Assembly: GCF_016801775.1 (NCBI RefSeq)
Contig: NZ_CP069004.1
Span: forward strand, 930,001-994,000
Source: Sulfitobacter mediterraneus
GTDB lineage: Bacteria > Pseudomonadota > Alphaproteobacteria > Rhodobacterales > Rhodobacteraceae
Direction of reading: 5' to 3'
DNA length: 64,000 nt
Below, piece by piece: positions 19,227-27,967 of this stretch; the first letter of the stretch is position 1; every line of letters starts with the position of its first letter. A program made the position numbers and the translations under genes. The notes below the pieces were generated by a model. That model was not told the origin of the DNA, did no database searches, and saw nothing but the letters and a program-made list of their open reading frames with translations.

Positions 19227-19430
19227 GTCCCAGGTTGCGCTGGGACTGTGAGCGCAAAACCCTGTCAGCCGAAACGAAAAAAGCCCCGACCAAACAGGAA
19301 CCCGAACAGAGCCTCATAATCAAAAGGGTATATTGGGCAGCGTCCCACGGCCAAGCCGCGTACACGGGACGGGCTTACCTTGCGTCATGACGCCAATCCG
19401 CGCCAGTAAGGGATTCCATACCTTTGGGCC
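19227..19430 (+). ncRNA. Candidate non-coding RNA or microprotein transcript between tsf and luxR
   Basis: Directly after the promoter comes a perfect seven-pair hairpin GTCCCAG/CTGGGAC (19227-19246). Next is a 23-codon frame from GTG 19248 to TAA 19319, whose product (MSAKPCQPKRKKPRPNRNPN...) is very basic. Then comes a second, imperfect GC-rich hairpin around 19339-19369. No clear T tract ends it, so the 3' end given is a guess. The whole 290-base stretch between the tsf terminator and luxR holds no conventional gene. It may be a structural RNA of 6S-like size; I cannot identify the family. Confidence 0.35.
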
Positions 19431-19433
19431 GGA

Positions 19434-20189
19434 TCAGACGTCCATCACAAACATCTGGTTGGTGAAGGCCGCCTTCAGAACTGCCTGTGCGGTGGTTTCC
19501 ACGCCCATGGATTCACGCGCCAGTCGCAGGTGCTTTTCCACGGTTGCCGCCGTTAACCCCATCAAGAGCGCGATATCCTGCGTGGTTTTGCCATCGCCCA
19601 CCCATTGCAATGCCTCGCGTTGGCGCGGGGTCAGGGCGTGTTTGGCGGTGTTTTGGGGCAGGGTGAGAATCTTGAGATGAGCAACATCGTTCATCACCTT
19701 GATATCGTCGCCATGTTCGGCCCAGACCGCATCAATGGCCGCCTGATCAAGGTCGCGCCGCGCGGTCAATGCAATGGCTCCCTTGGACCGCGCAGAAATG
19801 GATTTGAAGCTGACGGTATAGCCTGCATGAACACCCATACGGCGGTTGAAATCCAGCACCCGTTCCACTGCGGGGGTCATGCCTTTGGCCTGCGCCATCT
19901 CATGCATCACGGTCCAGCTGCAGGCGCCGTCATTGGCCAGCGCCCAATGCACCATAGGGGCATCGTAATAGAGACCGGCGCCCAGAAATTCGTCCGTATA
20001 AGACCGGCAGTGATTGGTCAGAATGATAAAGTCTTCGGGGTCACCAAGCGACGTTGACGTCCGGTAACGGGTATATCCATAGATCAGCCGGTCGAAACCG
20101 TATTCGGCCATTTTCTGGGTGTGCAGATCCCACAGCGCCTCAAGAGAGGGGCACCGGACCAGACCATCGAGATATTCCTGCAAGCTCAT
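19434..20189 (-). CDS. LuxR-type regulator with autoinducer-binding-like domain
   Basis: Protein of 251 residues. Residues 1 to about 165 resemble the autoinducer-binding domain ([11 protein letters not shown]...[14 protein letters not shown]...[11 protein letters not shown]). Residues 185-251 are the LuxR helix-turn-helix ([39 protein letters not shown]). Several residues that bind acyl-homoserine lactone differ from TraR/LuxR (for example DAP instead of DP). No luxI lies in the window, so it is a solo or remote-partner regulator. Its ATG overlaps the aroQ stop. Confidence 0.87.
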   Translation of the reverse strand: MSLQEYLDGLVRCPSLEALWDLHTQKMAEYGFDRLIYGYTRYRTSTSLGDPEDFIILTNHCRSYTDEFLGAGLYYDAPMVHWALANDGACSWTVMHEMAQAKGMTPAVERVLDFNRRMGVHAGYTVSFKSISARSKGAIALTARRDLDQAAIDAVWAEHGDDIKVMNDVAHLKILTLPQNTAKHALTPRQREALQWVGDGKTTQDIALLMGLTAATVEKHLRLARESMGVETTAQAVLKAAFTNQMFVMDV

Positions 20190-20626
20190 TTTCGTGCAAA
20201 TACATCCGCAAGGGCATCCAGTGCCAGAGCATAGCCTTTGGCCCCAAATCCGCAGATCTGCCCAATGGCCACCGGCGCGATATACGACCGATGGCGGAAA
20301 CTTTCTCGGGCGTGAATATTGCTCAGATGCACTTCGACAACCGGCAGTTCGACCGAAGCAATCGCATCCATCAGTGCAATAGAGGTGTGGGTGTAGGCGC
20401 CCGCATTCAGGACAATCCCGTCATGGGTGCCCTTGGCGGCATGGATCTGATCGATCATCGCGCCTTCATGGTTGGACTGAAAACAAGCCACATCAAGACC
20501 AAGTGCAGCACCGGCATCGACACAGAGCTTTTCAATATCTGCCAAAGTGGTTGCGCCATAAACCTCGGGCTGGCGGGTGCCAAGCAGGTTCAGGTTCGGG
20601 CCGTTCAGGATCAAAACAGATGGCAT
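20186..20626 (-). CDS. aroQ: 3-dehydroquinate dehydratase, type II
   Basis: Third step of the shikimate pathway, 146 residues, dodecameric type II enzyme. [20 protein letters not shown] carries the catalytic Tyr and Arg; [33 protein letters not shown] and [19 protein letters not shown] complete the site. It starts at ATG 20626. The stop overlaps the luxR start as ATGA, an unusual pairing of a housekeeping enzyme with a quorum-type regulator. Confidence 0.96.
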   Translation of the reverse strand: MPSVLILNGPNLNLLGTRQPEVYGATTLADIEKLCVDAGAALGLDVACFQSNHEGAMIDQIHAAKGTHDGIVLNAGAYTHTSIALMDAIASVELPVVEVHLSNIHARESFRHRSYIAPVAIGQICGFGAKGYALALDALADVFARK

Positions 20627-20826
20627 TGCAGAACTCTCATATTCAATACAATCAGTTAACGACCCATATGCCGCGCTGTCCAGCAGCAGCGCAGCATGGA
20701 TGCGCAACTTACGGAAGAAGTGGTGCATTTCCGCATGTTTGTAACCACTTCAGCGCGGCGAACAAACCATGCGAGCAAACCGAGAGGAGGGGGCAAACCC
20801 CCGGTTTTCTTGCATCAAGGACGGCG

Positions 20827-21285
20827 TCATCTTTTGATCCAGCAATTCTTTGTAAAGTATGTCAACTTGGGAAATTGCGGCTTCTTTCCCCAGGTCTGCG
20901 CCACGACCATAAATGGATTGCCCGGTCGCTTCACGCCTTTCAGCATCTCTTTGTTAAAGGTCAGGCAGATTTCCTTTGCGCGTTTCTCAATCCGTTTACG
21001 AGAGATTTGCTTGTCGTTTCCTTCGTCAAGGTACTGAACAACAATCGCTACACCGTTCATTTTGGACTTAAGGGTCGTGGCTGGACCACCACCAACCACA
21101 GACCTTGTGCGCGTGATCTCTGTCGGCTCTTTCTTGATCACACATCCCGCGCTGCCATCGCTCAGCTTGATCACCGGCGTACCGCGGCACATGGCATCCG
21201 CCTGAGAGGCCGCAAGTAGCAAACCAACAACCAAGGCCGAACCTTTGGCGAAATTCTGAAATCTGTTTCGAAGTGTCTTAGGCAT
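20827..21285 (-). CDS. Small secreted protein of unknown function
   Basis: Protein of 152 residues with a signal peptide (FAKGSALVVGLLLAASQADA, cut about 31). The mature protein is basic with three cysteines (MCRGTP, GCVIKK, NCWIKR) and no domain I recognise. The gene and its surroundings are AT-richer than neighbours, which may mean recent acquisition. It stands alone on the minus strand. Confidence 0.6.
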   Translation of the reverse strand: MPKTLRNRFQNFAKGSALVVGLLLAASQADAMCRGTPVIKLSDGSAGCVIKKEPTEITRTRSVVGGGPATTLKSKMNGVAIVVQYLDEGNDKQISRKRIEKRAKEICLTFNKEMLKGVKRPGNPFMVVAQTWGKKPQFPKLTYFTKNCWIKR

Positions 21286-21674
21286 ATTCCGTATTCCATT
21301 TTGGTTAGATCAGGCCTGTGGCTCAATCTCAAATCACTACCTCTAGTGGTGGAATATCGCGCGCACTTCAACCCAAAATAGTTGGCCGGATTCAGAAGGG
21401 GATATCCGCACATGACGACGAACCGGCGTTTTCCGGTGTGGTTTTGAACACCAGTTTGCCTTGCAGTTTTGGCATTCTCTATCTCTTATAATCAGTATTA
21501 TGTAATTATTACATGCGCTCTGGCTCACCTAAACAATCAATCACGCGCCGTAACCCACTGAAATACATAAGTGTGCCGATCCGCTGGACCAACATCCCAA
21601 ACCAGCAATTGCCTTCGTCCACGTCACAGCCTAGCACTTTACCCTAGATGCGCGACACGGCTACAGGAGCAAAC
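21286..21674. other. AT-rich intergenic region with palindrome and -10-like box
   Basis: About 390 bases without a credible gene. It contains a perfect TATAAT on the plus strand (21487-21492) without a good -35. A perfect 15-base palindrome ATGTAATTATTACAT lies at 21500-21514. It should hold the promoters of the two flanking divergent genes. Confidence 0.5.
21500..21514. promoter_or_regulatory. Perfect palindrome, candidate operator
   Basis: ATGTAAT-T-ATTACAT, seven-base arms with one central base, eight bases downstream of a TATAAT. A typical size and place for a dimeric repressor site; regulator unknown. Confidence 0.4.
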
Positions 21675-22778
21675 ATGTCCGACCTTTACCAATCCCGACT
21701 GACACGCCTGCGTCAACGCATGGCTGACACTGGTGTCGACCTCGTGGTTGCCGGACCAAGCAGCCATATGATGTGGCTGACCGGTTTGAACCCGCATGGC
21801 GATGAACGTCCCGTAATGTTGATGATCAGCGCAACAGCGGCCGGTTTCCTGATGCCGGGTCTCAACGCCGACAGCGCCCGCCAAAAGACCGATCTGCCGT
21901 TCTTTTGCTGGGACGACGCTGACGGCCCTGATCGGGCCTTGGATGAGCTGCTGGGCGCCGTAGATGCCAAGCGTCCCGGTCTGACTGTTGCCTTGGATGA
22001 AACCATGCGTACGGATTTCTCCCTGTTGCTGCTTGCCGCGCTGGACCAGCCAAAGCATACCTTCCTGCACCAAACCGTCGGCTATCTGCGTGGTCTCAAG
22101 GATGATGCAGAATATCAGGCGCTTAAGGCCTCTGCGCTGCTCAATGATGCGGCTGTGCAGCACGGCTATGGCTGCCTGCGCGAAGGCATGACCGAGATGG
22201 AGCTTCAGACCATCATTCGCGATTATTACAAGGCCAACGGCGCAGCGCCGGAGTTCACAATCGTTGGCTTTGGCGCAAATGGCGCGTTTCCCCATCATCA
22301 CACCGGTCAAACCCGGTTGGAGCGTGATATGGCCATCTTGGTCGACACGGGATGCCGGTATCAAGGATACCCATCAGACATGACCCGTTGCGGTTGGTTT
22401 GGCGATCCGGATGCGGAATTTCTTAAGGTTGCTGCAGTGGTTGAAGGCGCGGTTCAGGCCGCCGTTGATGCCGCGCGGCCCGGCATGAAAGCGTCAGATC
22501 TGGACAAAGTGGCACGTGATCACATCACTGAGGCCGGATATGGCAAGGAATTTCTGCACCGTTTGGGCCATGGTGTCGGAATAGATGTGCATGAGCCGCC
22601 CTATATCACGGCCACGTCTGACACCGTTCTGGAGGTCGGGAATGTCTTTTCCATTGAGCCGGGAATTTACTTAAAGCAACGCTTTGGAATAAGACTGGAA
22701 GACATTGTAATTATGCGAGAAAATGGCGCTGAGATTCTCTCAGATTTGCCCCGGGATTTGGTGATTTCAAACGCTTGA
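21675..22778 (+). CDS. M24 family metallopeptidase (Xaa-Pro dipeptidase/creatinase-like)
   Basis: Cytoplasmic aminopeptidase-like enzyme, 367 residues. Creatinase N-terminal domain (about 1-130), then the pita-bread catalytic domain with metal ligands Asp in ILVDTGCR, Asp in YPSDMTR, His in LGHGVGIDVHE, Glu in FSIEPGIYL and Glu in IRLEDIV. The start is ATG 21675 with CAGGAG before it. It could be a prolidase or act on a creatine-like amide; motifs alone do not decide. Confidence 0.9.
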   Translation: MSDLYQSRLTRLRQRMADTGVDLVVAGPSSHMMWLTGLNPHGDERPVMLMISATAAGFLMPGLNADSARQKTDLPFFCWDDADGPDRALDELLGAVDAKRPGLTVALDETMRTDFSLLLLAALDQPKHTFLHQTVGYLRGLKDDAEYQALKASALLNDAAVQHGYGCLREGMTEMELQTIIRDYYKANGAAPEFTIVGFGANGAFPHHHTGQTRLERDMAILVDTGCRYQGYPSDMTRCGWFGDPDAEFLKVAAVVEGAVQAAVDAARPGMKASDLDKVARDHITEAGYGKEFLHRLGHGVGIDVHEPPYITATSDTVLEVGNVFSIEPGIYLKQRFGIRLEDIVIMRENGAEILSDLPRDLVISNA

Positions 22779-22786
22779 ACAGATTG

Positions 22787-22806
22787 AAAAGGGGGCACCC
22801 GCCCCC
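22787..22806 (-). terminator. Terminator after phoB
   Basis: On the minus strand GGGGGC-GGGT-GCCCCC followed by TTTTC (stem 22791-22806). It begins within the phoB stop codon and closes the pst-pho operon. Confidence 0.75.
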
Positions 22807-23495
22807 TACCCCAAGGCATATCCAGCGCCGCGCACCGTTCGGATCGGATCGTCGCCGCCATGCTGCGTGAGCGCTTTGCGCAGCCGGGCGATATGAACAT
22901 CAACCGTGCGCGTATCCACATAGATGTCGCGTCCCCAAACGTGGTCAAGCAGTTGGTCACGGCTGAACACACGCCCCGGTTTTTCAAGCAACGTCACCAA
23001 AAGACGGTATTCCGTTGGCCCAAGCTTCAGCTCCTGATCCGCGCGGCTGACACGGTGGCTTTCTGTATCAAGGGCGATGTCCTGATAGGACAAAGGTGCC
23101 CCTGAGGCCGCAGGCCGCGAACGGCGCAACTGGTTGCGCACACGGGCCATCAACTCGCGCAGGGAATAAGGTTTGATGATGTAATCATCCGCACCGGTTT
23201 CCAGCCCGCGCACGGCGTCCACCTCTTCGGATCGGGCCGAGAGCATGATCACCGGAATATGGCGCGTGTCATCGCGGGTCTTGAGCTGGCGACAGACCTC
23301 GATCCCGCTCATCAGTGGCATCATCCAATCCAGGATCACCAGATCAGGCGCAGCCTCGGCCACCAGAAGCATCGCTTCCTCGCCGTTTTGTGCCTGGGTT
23401 ACAGCAAAGCCCTCAGCTTCAAGATTGTACGCCAGAACCTCGCGCTGTGCTGGTTCATCCTCGACCAGCAAGACCTGCGGTTGTGTCACACTCAT
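22806..23495 (-). CDS. phoB: Phosphate regulon response regulator
   Basis: OmpR-class response regulator of 229 residues. The receiver domain has LLVEDEPAQ at the start and phospho-acceptor Asp56 in LVILDWMMP; Lys of IIKPYS is also present. The winged-helix DNA-binding domain is LTQ-type, with LGPTEYRLLVTLLEKPGRVFSRDQLLDHVWGRDIYVDTRTVDVHIARLRKAL, typical of PhoB. Last gene of the operon, it binds Pho boxes such as the one before pstS. Confidence 0.96.
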   Translation of the reverse strand: MSVTQPQVLLVEDEPAQREVLAYNLEAEGFAVTQAQNGEEAMLLVAEAAPDLVILDWMMPLMSGIEVCRQLKTRDDTRHIPVIMLSARSEEVDAVRGLETGADDYIIKPYSLRELMARVRNQLRRSRPAASGAPLSYQDIALDTESHRVSRADQELKLGPTEYRLLVTLLEKPGRVFSRDQLLDHVWGRDIYVDTRTVDVHIARLRKALTQHGGDDPIRTVRGAGYALG

Positions 23496-23499
23496 TTTC

Positions 23500-24207
23500 T
23501 TAAGCCTTTGATGCCACGGATGTTTTATCCGCCTTTGGCCGTGCATCTGCCGGGGCAACACCGGTGACCAGATAAACCACCTGTTCAGCGATAGAGGTCA
23601 CATGATCCCCCATACGTTCGACGTTCTTGGCGATGAAATGCAGGTGCATACAGGCGGTGATGTTGCGCGGATCCTCCATCATGAAGGTCAGGAATTCACG
23701 GAACAACGCATTGTACATCTGATCGAGATCTTCATCGCGGGCGATAATATCCAGCGCCAATTCGGCGTCCCGCTGGATATAGGCATCCAGCGCATCTTTC
23801 AGCATCGCCTCTACCGTGCGGGCCATGCGGCGGATCGAACCGGCGCTGTCATTCACCGGCGGCATCTGCGAGAGAACCCCGGTGCGTTTGGCCATGTTCT
23901 TGGCATAGTCGCCAATGCGTTCAAGATTGGCGCTGATCTTGATCACGCTCAGCACCAGCCGCAGATCAATCGCCGCTGGCGCACGCAGCGCAATCAAACG
24001 CGCCGCCTGATCATTGATCAGCTCTTCCAGCCCATCAATGGCCCGGTCCCCTGCCCGCACTTTGTCGGCCAGTTCCTCATCGCGTGTTTCAAGTGATTGT
24101 GCGCCCAGGCGAATGGCATCTTCCACCAGGCCGCCCATCTTCATGATCTGCGCCTGAATGGATTCAAGGTCACGGTCAAATGCGGATGCAATATGTTGAT
24201 CTTGCAT
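23500..24207 (-). CDS. phoU: Phosphate transport/signalling regulator PhoU
   Basis: Protein of 235 residues made of two three-helix PhoU repeats: MKMGGLVEDAIRLGAQSL...ISANLERIGDYAKNMAKR and IIARDEDLDQMYNALFREFLTFM...IAKNVERMGDHVTSIAEQVVYLV. The paired E-R-I/M-G-D metal-binding motifs are intact. It represses PhoR/PhoB signalling through the Pst transporter when phosphate is ample. Four bases separate it from phoB and pstB on either side. Confidence 0.96.
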   Translation of the reverse strand: MQDQHIASAFDRDLESIQAQIMKMGGLVEDAIRLGAQSLETRDEELADKVRAGDRAIDGLEELINDQAARLIALRAPAAIDLRLVLSVIKISANLERIGDYAKNMAKRTGVLSQMPPVNDSAGSIRRMARTVEAMLKDALDAYIQRDAELALDIIARDEDLDQMYNALFREFLTFMMEDPRNITACMHLHFIAKNVERMGDHVTSIAEQVVYLVTGVAPADARPKADKTSVASKA

Positions 24208-24211
24208 GATA

Positions 24212-25021
24212 TTATCCAATCCGTCCGGTAATGTAGCTTTCGGTGCGCGGATCTTCCGGCGCAGTGAAAATCTTGTCTGTTTCGCCAAATTCAACAAGGT
24301 TGCCGAGGTGGAAGAAAGCGGTTTTCTGACTGACCCGCGCGGCCTGCTGCATCGAGTGGGTGACGATCACCACCGAATAGCTTTGGCGCAGCTCGTCAAT
24401 CAGTTCCTCAACCTGCGCTGTGGCAATCGGGTCAAGGGCCGAACATGGCTCATCCATCAGCAAAACTTCGGGTTCCGTGGCCACGGCGCGCGCAATGCAC
24501 AGGCGCTGTTGCTGGCCGCCGGACAGGCCGGTTCCGGGGGCATGCAGGCGGTCTTTCACCTCGTTCCAGATCGCCCCGCGGCGCAGCGCCTTTTCAACGA
24601 TATCGTCCAGTTCCGCCTTGTTCCGGGCCAGCCCGTGAATGCGGGGTCCGTATGCCACATTGTCGTAGATCGACTTGGGAAATGGGTTCGGCTTTTGGAA
24701 CACCATCCCGACCTTGGCACGCAGCTGCACCGGGTCAACCTTGCGGTCATATATATCCTCGCCATCAATGCGGATATCGCCTTCGACACGGCACACATCA
24801 ATGGTGTCGTTCATCCGGTTGATACAGCGCAGAAAAGTCGATTTGCCACAGCCGGACGGGCCGATAAAGGCGGTGACGGTATTGGCCTCGATATCCACGT
24901 TCACGTCTTTGATTGCGTGGGTGTCACCGTAGTACACCTGCACATTGCGGGCCGCGATTTTGGCGGGATGCCCCGTTTGGTTCTGCATCGCGTCTTTCTC
25001 CGAAATAATAGTGTCTCTCAT
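24212..25021 (-). CDS. pstB: Phosphate ABC transporter ATP-binding protein
   Basis: ATPase of 269 residues. Walker [16 protein letters not shown], the PstB hallmark [27 protein letters not shown], signature [16 protein letters not shown] and Walker [15 protein letters not shown] second possible start at 24988 (MQNQTG) would remove 11 residues. Part of pstSCAB. Confidence 0.97.
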   Translation of the reverse strand: MRDTIISEKDAMQNQTGHPAKIAARNVQVYYGDTHAIKDVNVDIEANTVTAFIGPSGCGKSTFLRCINRMNDTIDVCRVEGDIRIDGEDIYDRKVDPVQLRAKVGMVFQKPNPFPKSIYDNVAYGPRIHGLARNKAELDDIVEKALRRGAIWNEVKDRLHAPGTGLSGGQQQRLCIARAVATEPEVLLMDEPCSALDPIATAQVEELIDELRQSYSVVIVTHSMQQAARVSQKTAFFHLGNLVEFGETDKIFTAPEDPRTESYITGRIG

Positions 25022-25036
25022 GGGATCGGACCTCTT

Positions 25037-26368
25037 TTACCAACGCCGCTCGAACCGGCGGCGCAGCAGCACGGCGATTGCGTTCATTGTGATCAGGAAC
25101 ACCAGCAGGATGATGATACCACCCCAGGCGCGTTCATAGAATGCCGGGTCGGCACGTTTGGCCCATTCATAGATTTGGGCGGGCATGGCGGAGTTTGGAT
25201 CCATCAGGCCAGAGGTGATGCCATCGGGCGGGTTGGAGGCGATAAAACCGACCATGCCGATCAGCAGCAGTGGCGCTGTTTCGCCAAGCGCCTGCGCCAG
25301 CCCGATGATGGTGCCGGTCAGGATGCCCGGCGCGGCCAGTGGCAGCACGTGATGGAACACCGATTGCATCTTGGAGGCCCCGACCCCCAACGCCGCATCC
25401 CGGATCGATGGCGGCACCGATTTGAGCGAGGCACGGGTTGAAATGATGATCGTCGGCAAGGTCATCAGCGTCAGCACCAGACCACCCACCAAAGGTGCGG
25501 AATTGGGCAGGTGCATGTAGTTGATAAACACCGCCAGACCAAGAATACCAAAGACGATGGATGGCACTGCAGCAAGGTTCGAAATGTTGACCTCGATGAT
25601 ATCCGTGATCCAGTTTTTAGGGGCAAATTCCTCAAGATAGATCGACGCGGCAACGCCGATGGGCAGGGCCAGCGCCAGTACCACCAACATCATGAAAAAC
25701 GACCCGATCATGGCGACGCCCATGCCCGCCGCTTCGGGCCGCTGGTCAGAGGCATCCGCGCCGGTGATGAAGTCCAGGTTGAAGCGTTTGCGCAGGCTGC
25801 CATCGGCGATCAATGCATCCACCAGATCAAGCTGTGCGGCATTGATGCTTTTGTCATTGGCGATAGATGCGCGGGTCACACGGCCCTTGAGATATCCATC
25901 GACGCGGCTGTTGGTCAGAAACTCGAACTCAATCGTTTGGCCAATCACATTAATGTCTTGCAGAACATAATCCCGAAGGGTCGCCGCTGCATCCTTGGAC
26001 AGAAGCGCCGCCATCTCCTTGGATTTCAGCTTGGTCTCGATACCGGCGGCGGCGATCTTGTTCTCAAAGGCCGCCTTCATCAATGGCGCATAACCAAAGG
26101 TCGAAACTTTCTTGATGTCATCGATATTGCGATTGCCTTTCTTGTCCAGCTTGGCCTCCAGCAAGGGCACTTCTAGCGTGACGTAGGTTTGTTGAAAGGC
26201 GCCTGTCCCGCGCGAGATGATGGTGGTCAGCAAGATCACCAGCATCAGCAGGCCCACGGCAATCGCGGCCAGACCGTACATCTTGAACCGGGCCTCGGCG
26301 CGGTTGCGCTTTTGGGTGCGGGCATCCTGCACCAGCAGGGATGCACCCGATGGGGTGATATCGGTCAT
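25037..26368 (-). CDS. pstA: Phosphate ABC transporter permease PstA
   Basis: Permease of 443 residues, about 150 longer than E. coli PstA. The extra part is a large periplasmic insert after the first membrane helix (about 65-215). The conserved core begins MGVAMIGSFFMMLVVLALALPIGVAASIYLEEFAP, with the EAA loop SLKSVPPSIRDAALGVGASKMQ. Overlaps pstC by four bases. The enlarged form is usual in alphaproteobacteria. Confidence 0.95.
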   Translation of the reverse strand: MTDITPSGASLLVQDARTQKRNRAEARFKMYGLAAIAVGLLMLVILLTTIISRGTGAFQQTYVTLEVPLLEAKLDKKGNRNIDDIKKVSTFGYAPLMKAAFENKIAAAGIETKLKSKEMAALLSKDAAATLRDYVLQDINVIGQTIEFEFLTNSRVDGYLKGRVTRASIANDKSINAAQLDLVDALIADGSLRKRFNLDFITGADASDQRPEAAGMGVAMIGSFFMMLVVLALALPIGVAASIYLEEFAPKNWITDIIEVNISNLAAVPSIVFGILGLAVFINYMHLPNSAPLVGGLVLTLMTLPTIIISTRASLKSVPPSIRDAALGVGASKMQSVFHHVLPLAAPGILTGTIIGLAQALGETAPLLLIGMVGFIASNPPDGITSGLMDPNSAMPAQIYEWAKRADPAFYERAWGGIIILLVFLITMNAIAVLLRRRFERRW

Positions 26369-27879
26369 TCGTACTGCTCCCGGTATTTGCGCACGATATA
26401 AAGTGCCAGAACATTCAGCCCCAGCGTCAGAACAAACAGTGTCAGACCCAGCGCAAAGGCGACCAATGTCTCTGGCGAGGCAAAGTCGGTATCACCGGTC
26501 AACTGGCTGACGATGCGGGTGGTGATGGTGGTCATGGCCTCCAGCGGATTGACCGAGACGCGGGCAATGGCCCCTGCCCCCAGCACCACGATCATGGTCT
26601 CGCCGATAGCGCGGCTGGCGGCCAGCAGCACCGCGCCGACAATCCCCGGCAAGGCGGCGGGCAAGATCACCTGCCGCACGGTTTCCGAATGGGTCGCGCC
26701 AAGGCCGAATGACCCGTCACGCAGGCTTTGCGGAACCGCGTTGATGATGTCGTCGGACAGGGAGGACACGAACGGGATCAACATGATGCCCATCACCAAA
26801 CCCGCGGTCAGGACGGATGTCGCGCCGCTCATCCATTCCACCCCCAATATCCCATCCTCGCCGCGCCCGAACAGCCGCACCAAGGCAGGGCCAACAGTCA
26901 GCAAGGCAAAGAGGCCATAAACGATGGTTGGAATCCCCGCGAGGATCTCAAGCAATGGCTTGGCAATCCCGCGCAGTTTCGGACCGGCGTATTCGCTGAG
27001 ATAGATCGCGGCAAACAGTCCAATCGGCACCGCGACCAGTAGCGCAATGATGGAAATATAAAGCGTGCCCCACAGCAGCGGCAGGATCGACAGATCGCTG
27101 TCGCCGCGAAAATTGGGCGCCCATTTGGGGCCAAGGAAAAAGTCTTTCCAGTCATGCAGGCGGAAGAAATTGATCGATTCAAAAAGCATCGACAGAACGA
27201 TGCCCACCGTGGTCAGAATGGCCAGCGAGGCAGCCACGATCAGCAAGACCATAACGCCGCGCTCCACGATATTGCGGGCGCGGAATTGTGGGTCTGCGGC
27301 GCGCAGGGCCAGCGCCAGACCGGCCAGCGCGATCAGCAGAACCGCCGCCGCCATCCAGAACCGCCCCTTCCCGTTCAATTCCCGTGATTTCTGTGCCGCG
27401 GCCAGAATAAAGGGTTCGACCTCAGATCCCAGCGCCACGCCGACCTCGCCCAGCGTTCCGCGCAGCGCCGATGGATCATCTGCCATCGCGGCAATGGCTG
27501 CCCTGCTCAGCGCACCCTGCGCCAGCGCAATGTCCAGGCCATCGGCCACACGGCGCACATCCGACAGGATCAGGCTTTGTGTGCCGACGCTGTCGATCTT
27601 GTCCGCTGGGATCAACGGCAGAACCGCGTTCTGCACCACCGCAGGCTGTGCCAACAGCCAGATCAGCAGAACCCCCAAGGCAGGAACAGCGGCAAACATC
27701 GCCGCTGTCATTCCGTAATAATTCGGCAAGGAGTGCAGCACCCTCGCGTCGCCGCCTGCGCGGGCCATGACCCGGCTGCGGGCCATGACGTAGCCCAAAA
27801 GCGCAATCGCCAGCACAGCGACAAAAAGCGCCATGCCAAGCGGCACTCCGAGAAACGTTGTGGCAGTTGTGGCCGTCAT
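26365..27879 (-). CDS. pstC: Phosphate ABC transporter permease PstC
   Basis: Permease of 504 residues, longer than the roughly 320 of E. coli. It has additional N-terminal helices and a periplasmic segment (about 95-170). The core LLWGTLYISIIALLVAVPIGLFAAIYLSEYAGPKLRGIAKPLLEILAGIPTIVYG and SLRDGSFGLGATHSETVRQVILPAALPGI are clear PstC. It lies 88 bases after pstS, with a terminator hairpin in that gap. Confidence 0.95.
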   Translation of the reverse strand: MTATTATTFLGVPLGMALFVAVLAIALLGYVMARSRVMARAGGDARVLHSLPNYYGMTAAMFAAVPALGVLLIWLLAQPAVVQNAVLPLIPADKIDSVGTQSLILSDVRRVADGLDIALAQGALSRAAIAAMADDPSALRGTLGEVGVALGSEVEPFILAAAQKSRELNGKGRFWMAAAVLLIALAGLALALRAADPQFRARNIVERGVMVLLIVAASLAILTTVGIVLSMLFESINFFRLHDWKDFFLGPKWAPNFRGDSDLSILPLLWGTLYISIIALLVAVPIGLFAAIYLSEYAGPKLRGIAKPLLEILAGIPTIVYGLFALLTVGPALVRLFGRGEDGILGVEWMSGATSVLTAGLVMGIMLIPFVSSLSDDIINAVPQSLRDGSFGLGATHSETVRQVILPAALPGIVGAVLLAASRAIGETMIVVLGAGAIARVSVNPLEAMTTITTRIVSQLTGDTDFASPETLVAFALGLTLFVLTLGLNVLALYIVRKYREQYE

Positions 27880-27911
27880 TGTGCTGGTCCTGCTCTGTCT
27901 GCAATTCAGTC

Positions 27912-27946
27912 AAAAAACCGGAGGCCACAGTGCTGTAGCCTCCGGT
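27912..27946 (-). terminator. Terminator/attenuator between pstS and pstC
   Basis: Minus strand: nine-pair stem ACCGGAGGC/GCCTCCGGT with an inner ACAG/CTGT extension, then six T. It sits inside the operon and probably makes pstS mRNA more abundant than the transporter mRNA. Confidence 0.88.
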
Positions 27947-27967
27947 CTGGATCATCAGGATCAGGGC

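Noticed and set aside
19227..19430. Identification of the orphan transcript as 6S RNA
   Set aside because: Length and promoter fit, but I could not find the long closing stem and central bubble needed; left as an unassigned candidate.
21343..21528. A 61-codon minus-strand frame with a CQNCKANWC cluster in the AT-rich gap
   Set aside because: The cysteine spacing hinted at a small zinc protein, but there is no ribosome binding site and the frame covers the palindrome and -10 box.
24206..25441. A 411-codon plus-strand frame opposite pstB and pstA
   Set aside because: Spans two well-supported genes and has no ribosome binding site or recognisable domain.
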